In this document: in pieces, positions 5,658 to 5,694 of the stretch
How the letters are laid out: each line of letters begins with the position of its first letter
How positions within the stretch are numbered: the first letter of the stretch is position 1
Assembly: GCA_946613955.1 (NCBI GenBank)
Contig: CAMOGC010000107.1
Span: 1 to 5,694 of the forward strand
Direction: 5' to 3'
DNA from: an uncultured Clostridia bacterium
GTDB lineage: Bacteria > Bacillota_A > Clostridia > Christensenellales > Aristaeellaceae
Length of the DNA: 5,694 bases
Made by a program: the position numbers and the translations under genes
The notes under the pieces: generated by a model
The model's input: only the letters and a program-made list of their open reading frames with translations
What the model was told of the DNA's origin: nothing
Databases searched by the model: none

Positions 5658-5694
5658 TCATCCCACATGGCTCCCGGAAAAGCCCGCCAGGCGC
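5658..5694 (-). CDS. possible 3' end of an upstream gene (partial)
   Basis: One minus-strand frame stays open from the window edge to a TGA at 5658-5660, reading RLAGFSGSHVG before the stop. The TGA overlaps the in-frame upstream ATG of pgmB (5659-5661) in an ATGA arrangement typical of tightly packed operons. If real, the upstream gene ends 35 nt before the chosen pgmB start, which fits co-transcription. Twelve codons are too few to name a product, and the other two frames are also open across this stretch, so support is weak. A sugar phosphorylase is the expected neighbour of pgmB, but nothing in these codons shows it. Confidence 0.25.
   Translation of the reverse strand, partial: RLAGFSGSHVG

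Overview
The window is a GC-rich stretch (clearly above 60% GC by eye). Three complete protein-coding genes all lie on the minus strand. In transcription order, from high to low coordinates, they are a beta-phosphoglucomutase of the HAD superfamily, a two-domain glycoside hydrolase of family GH3, and a large family GH78 alpha-L-rhamnosidase. Each has a purine-rich Shine-Dalgarno sequence 6-9 nt before its ATG, and none shows a signal peptide or membrane segment, so all three look cytoplasmic. Protein style, strong ribosome sites and gene content suggest a high-GC member of the Clostridia (Bacillota), such as an uncultured gut or rumen fermenter. That assignment is an inference, because no RNA or phylogenetic marker gene is present.

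Layout: 5658-5694 may hold the last codons of an upstream gene running off the edge. 4978-5622 is pgmB. 4774-4977 is a 204-bp GC-rich spacer with short inverted and imperfect direct repeats. 3028-4773 is the GH3 gene. 2889-3027 is a 139-bp spacer, more than half of which is a perfect 75-bp copy of the GH3 gene's own 3' end. 129-2888 is the GH78 gene. 1-128 is non-coding and carries two perfect tandem copies of a 48-bp unit plus a partial third, reaching the window edge. No promoter, factor-independent terminator, tRNA, rRNA, CRISPR array, transposase or riboswitch was recognised.

The genes fit a carbohydrate-scavenging locus. Imported rhamnose-containing oligosaccharides or glycosides would be trimmed inside the cell: GH78 removes alpha-L-rhamnose and GH3 removes a beta-linked sugar. 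The phosphoglucomutase converts beta-glucose 1-phosphate to glucose 6-phosphate. Beta-glucose 1-phosphate is normally made by an inverting phosphorylase, often GH65, so such a gene is expected just outside the window. GH65 includes a known glucosyl-rhamnose phosphorylase, which would link the phosphoglucomutase to the rhamnosidase.

I see no undescribed biological system. The most unusual things are the two intergenic duplications (75 bp and 48 bp) and the GH3 acid/base dyad, which resembles that of NagZ and GH3 phosphorylases rather than classical beta-glucosidases.
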